DNA from: Candidatus Thalassarchaeaceae archaeon
GTDB lineage: Archaea > Thermoplasmatota > Poseidoniia > Poseidoniales > Thalassarchaeaceae
Direction: 5' to 3'
DNA: 14,081 nt
Assembly (NCBI GenBank): GCA_030745885.1
Contig: JASLNR010000052.1
Coordinates: forward strand, 1-14,081
Below the pieces are notes generated by a model. The model was not told where the DNA came from, did no database searches, and saw nothing but the letters and a program-made list of their open reading frames with translations. The position numbers and the translations under genes were made by a program. Numbering within the stretch: the first letter of the stretch is position 1; each line of letters begins with the position of its first letter. Of the stretch, positions 13,048-14,081 are shown in pieces.

Positions 13048-14081
13048 AGCGGACGCCGGGCCCTCCTCGCTTCCTTCTTGGTGCTCACGCTAGTCGCACC
13101 GCTCTCCGCCTCCTCCATCGTACCCGAGTCGAACGAGAGGGGTGGCTACGACGCCGATGGCGAGTGGGTAGCTAGCGTGGAGTCTGAGATCCATGCATTA
13201 TGGTGGCTGCACTGGAGCAGGGATAAGGACTCAAACTCCCTCGATGACCGTCTCGAGTGGCTGATCGAGCAGCCCGCGGAGGTTCAGCAGGACTGGTGGC
13301 GACGTGCGCCTGCTGGCAGCGCGAGGGTCTTCGTGGACTACGACCACCATCCCTCCGATGCAGACGTAAGTGCAATTGAGAATCTAGGGGCCGAGGTCAC
13401 TTTCAGGGCGAAGTACCTCGACACCGTGGCAGCGACAGTGCCCTTCGAGATACTCCTCGATCCCGATGGCGTGCGCACTCTGCCCGGCGTGGTGATGGTC
13501 GAGGACCTGGGACTGGCCGAGCCCGACATGCACGAAGCGGTGCCCACGATGGGCGTCGATAACGTCTGGACGGACCTCGGTCTGGATGGGACGGGCTCCG
13601 TTATCGCAGTCCTAGATACGGGGATCAGAGGTGACCACGAGGGCCTCAACGACATGGATGACGACCCCTTCACCTGCCTAGACGACCCCCCAGACCCCCT
13701 CGACCCTGACCCGGGGCCGATACCGAGGGATTGCGACCCGAAGATCATCGCGTTCTACGATGCTGTCTTCACCGACGAGGAGCAGGACCCGTCTACCTCC
13801 TACGACTCCAGCACCCACGGATCCCACGTCGCGGGCATCGCCGCAGGCACCGGCGGCGGCCAGACCGACCCCGATACCGGCCTGCGCTTCGTCGGAGCCG
13901 CTCCCGGAGCCTATCTGATCAACATCCTTGCCTGCTGCGTCGGCGACATAGAGGACGTCATAGAGGGCGCCCAGTGGGCCATAGACAACAGGGACAAGTA
14001 CGGCATTGACATCGTTACCTCGTCTCTGGGTGAGCAGCAGTTCGAGATCCACGTCGACAATGACGGAAACTCCGCCTGGAG
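13045..14081 (+). CDS. Secreted subtilisin-like serine protease (S8), partial (C-terminal part outside window)
   Basis: The visible 345 residues are the first part of an S8 peptidase. A signal peptide is evident: RR at 4-5, a hydrophobic core ALLASFLVLTLVAPL (6-20) and a small-residue cleavage region SASS. A propeptide-like region (about 90-158, GSARVFVDYD to GVVMVEDL) has the pattern of an inhibitor I9 domain. The catalytic domain begins near 165 and shows the Asp in VIAVLDTG (Asp191) and the His in THGSHVAGIAAG (His258); the catalytic Ser lies beyond the window. A Pro/Asp-rich insert (202-231) with Cys211 and Cys230 sits between Asp and His and could bind calcium or form a disulfide. The protein would act outside the cell on proteins. 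The ATG at 13045 gives a complete signal peptide and lies in a hairpin; there is no clear Shine-Dalgarno site. It follows the GHMP kinase gene after 46 bases. Confidence 0.92.
   Translation, partial: MSGRRALLASFLVLTLVAPLSASSIVPESNERGGYDADGEWVASVESEIHALWWLHWSRDKDSNSLDDRLEWLIEQPAEVQQDWWRRAPAGSARVFVDYDHHPSDADVSAIENLGAEVTFRAKYLDTVAATVPFEILLDPDGVRTLPGVVMVEDLGLAEPDMHEAVPTMGVDNVWTDLGLDGTGSVIAVLDTGIRGDHEGLNDMDDDPFTCLDDPPDPLDPDPGPIPRDCDPKIIAFYDAVFTDEEQDPSTSYDSSTHGSHVAGIAAGTGGGQTDPDTGLRFVGAAPGAYLINILACCVGDIEDVIEGAQWAIDNRDKYGIDIVTSSLGEQQFEIHVDNDGNSAW

Overview
The window looks like chromosomal DNA of an archaeon, most likely a marine Thermoplasmatota/Euryarchaeota lineage such as Marine Group II. This placement is inferred from gene content and was not tested phylogenetically. 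The basis is an archaeal-type 3,4-dihydroxy-2-butanone-4-phosphate synthase next to an archaeal-type FAD synthetase (RibL family), A/T-rich TATA-like boxes in short intergenic spaces, frequent GTG starts and few Shine-Dalgarno sites. Coding density is very high, coding DNA is G+C-rich, and no gene-free stretch reaches 300 bases. I found no rRNA, tRNA, CRISPR array, insertion sequence or integrase.

Layout. (1) Positions 1-3217, minus strand: XdhC/CoxI-family protein (cut by the left edge), ZIP metal transporter, MobA/MocA-like nucleotidyltransferase and CaCA-type Na+/Ca2+ exchanger. XdhC and MocA-like proteins are typical maturation factors for molybdenum hydroxylases, mixed here with two ion transporters. 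(2) Positions 3249-6128, minus: one very long fused E1 alpha/beta 2-oxoacid dehydrogenase carrying an N-terminal zinc ribbon and a long unrecognised region, with no E2 or E3 gene nearby. (3) Positions 6129-6296: a conspicuous A/T-rich intergenic island with a repeated 9-mer, holding the probable terminator of the upstream gene and promoter of E1. (4) Positions 6297-8804, minus: thioredoxin reductase, a small membrane protein and a MoeB/ThiF-rhodanese fusion, apparently one transcription unit. (5) Positions 8935-9795, plus: a SAM-dependent methyltransferase whose stop codon directly abuts that of the next, convergent gene.

(6) Positions 9796-12048, minus: a compact riboflavin/FAD operon in the order ribB, ribL, ribE, ribH. 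RibB makes the four-carbon precursor, RibH makes lumazine, RibE converts lumazine to riboflavin, and RibL would convert FMN to FAD. A riboflavin kinase and the GTP-derived branch are not in the window. The operon is tightly packed, with Shine-Dalgarno sites inside or next to preceding genes and a GTGA stop/start overlap. RibE is the bacterial/eukaryotic two-domain type, so the pathway looks mosaic. (7) Positions 12126-12998, plus: a compact GHMP sugar kinase divergent from the rib operon. (8) Positions 13045-14081, plus: the start of a secreted subtilisin-like (S8) protease, cut by the right edge, with its start codon inside a perfect hairpin.

The window does not show an obviously new defence or mobile system. 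The most unusual items are the giant E1 fusion with its A/T-rich upstream island, the MoeB-rhodanese protein that lacks the usual zinc cysteines, and the start-codon hairpin before the protease.
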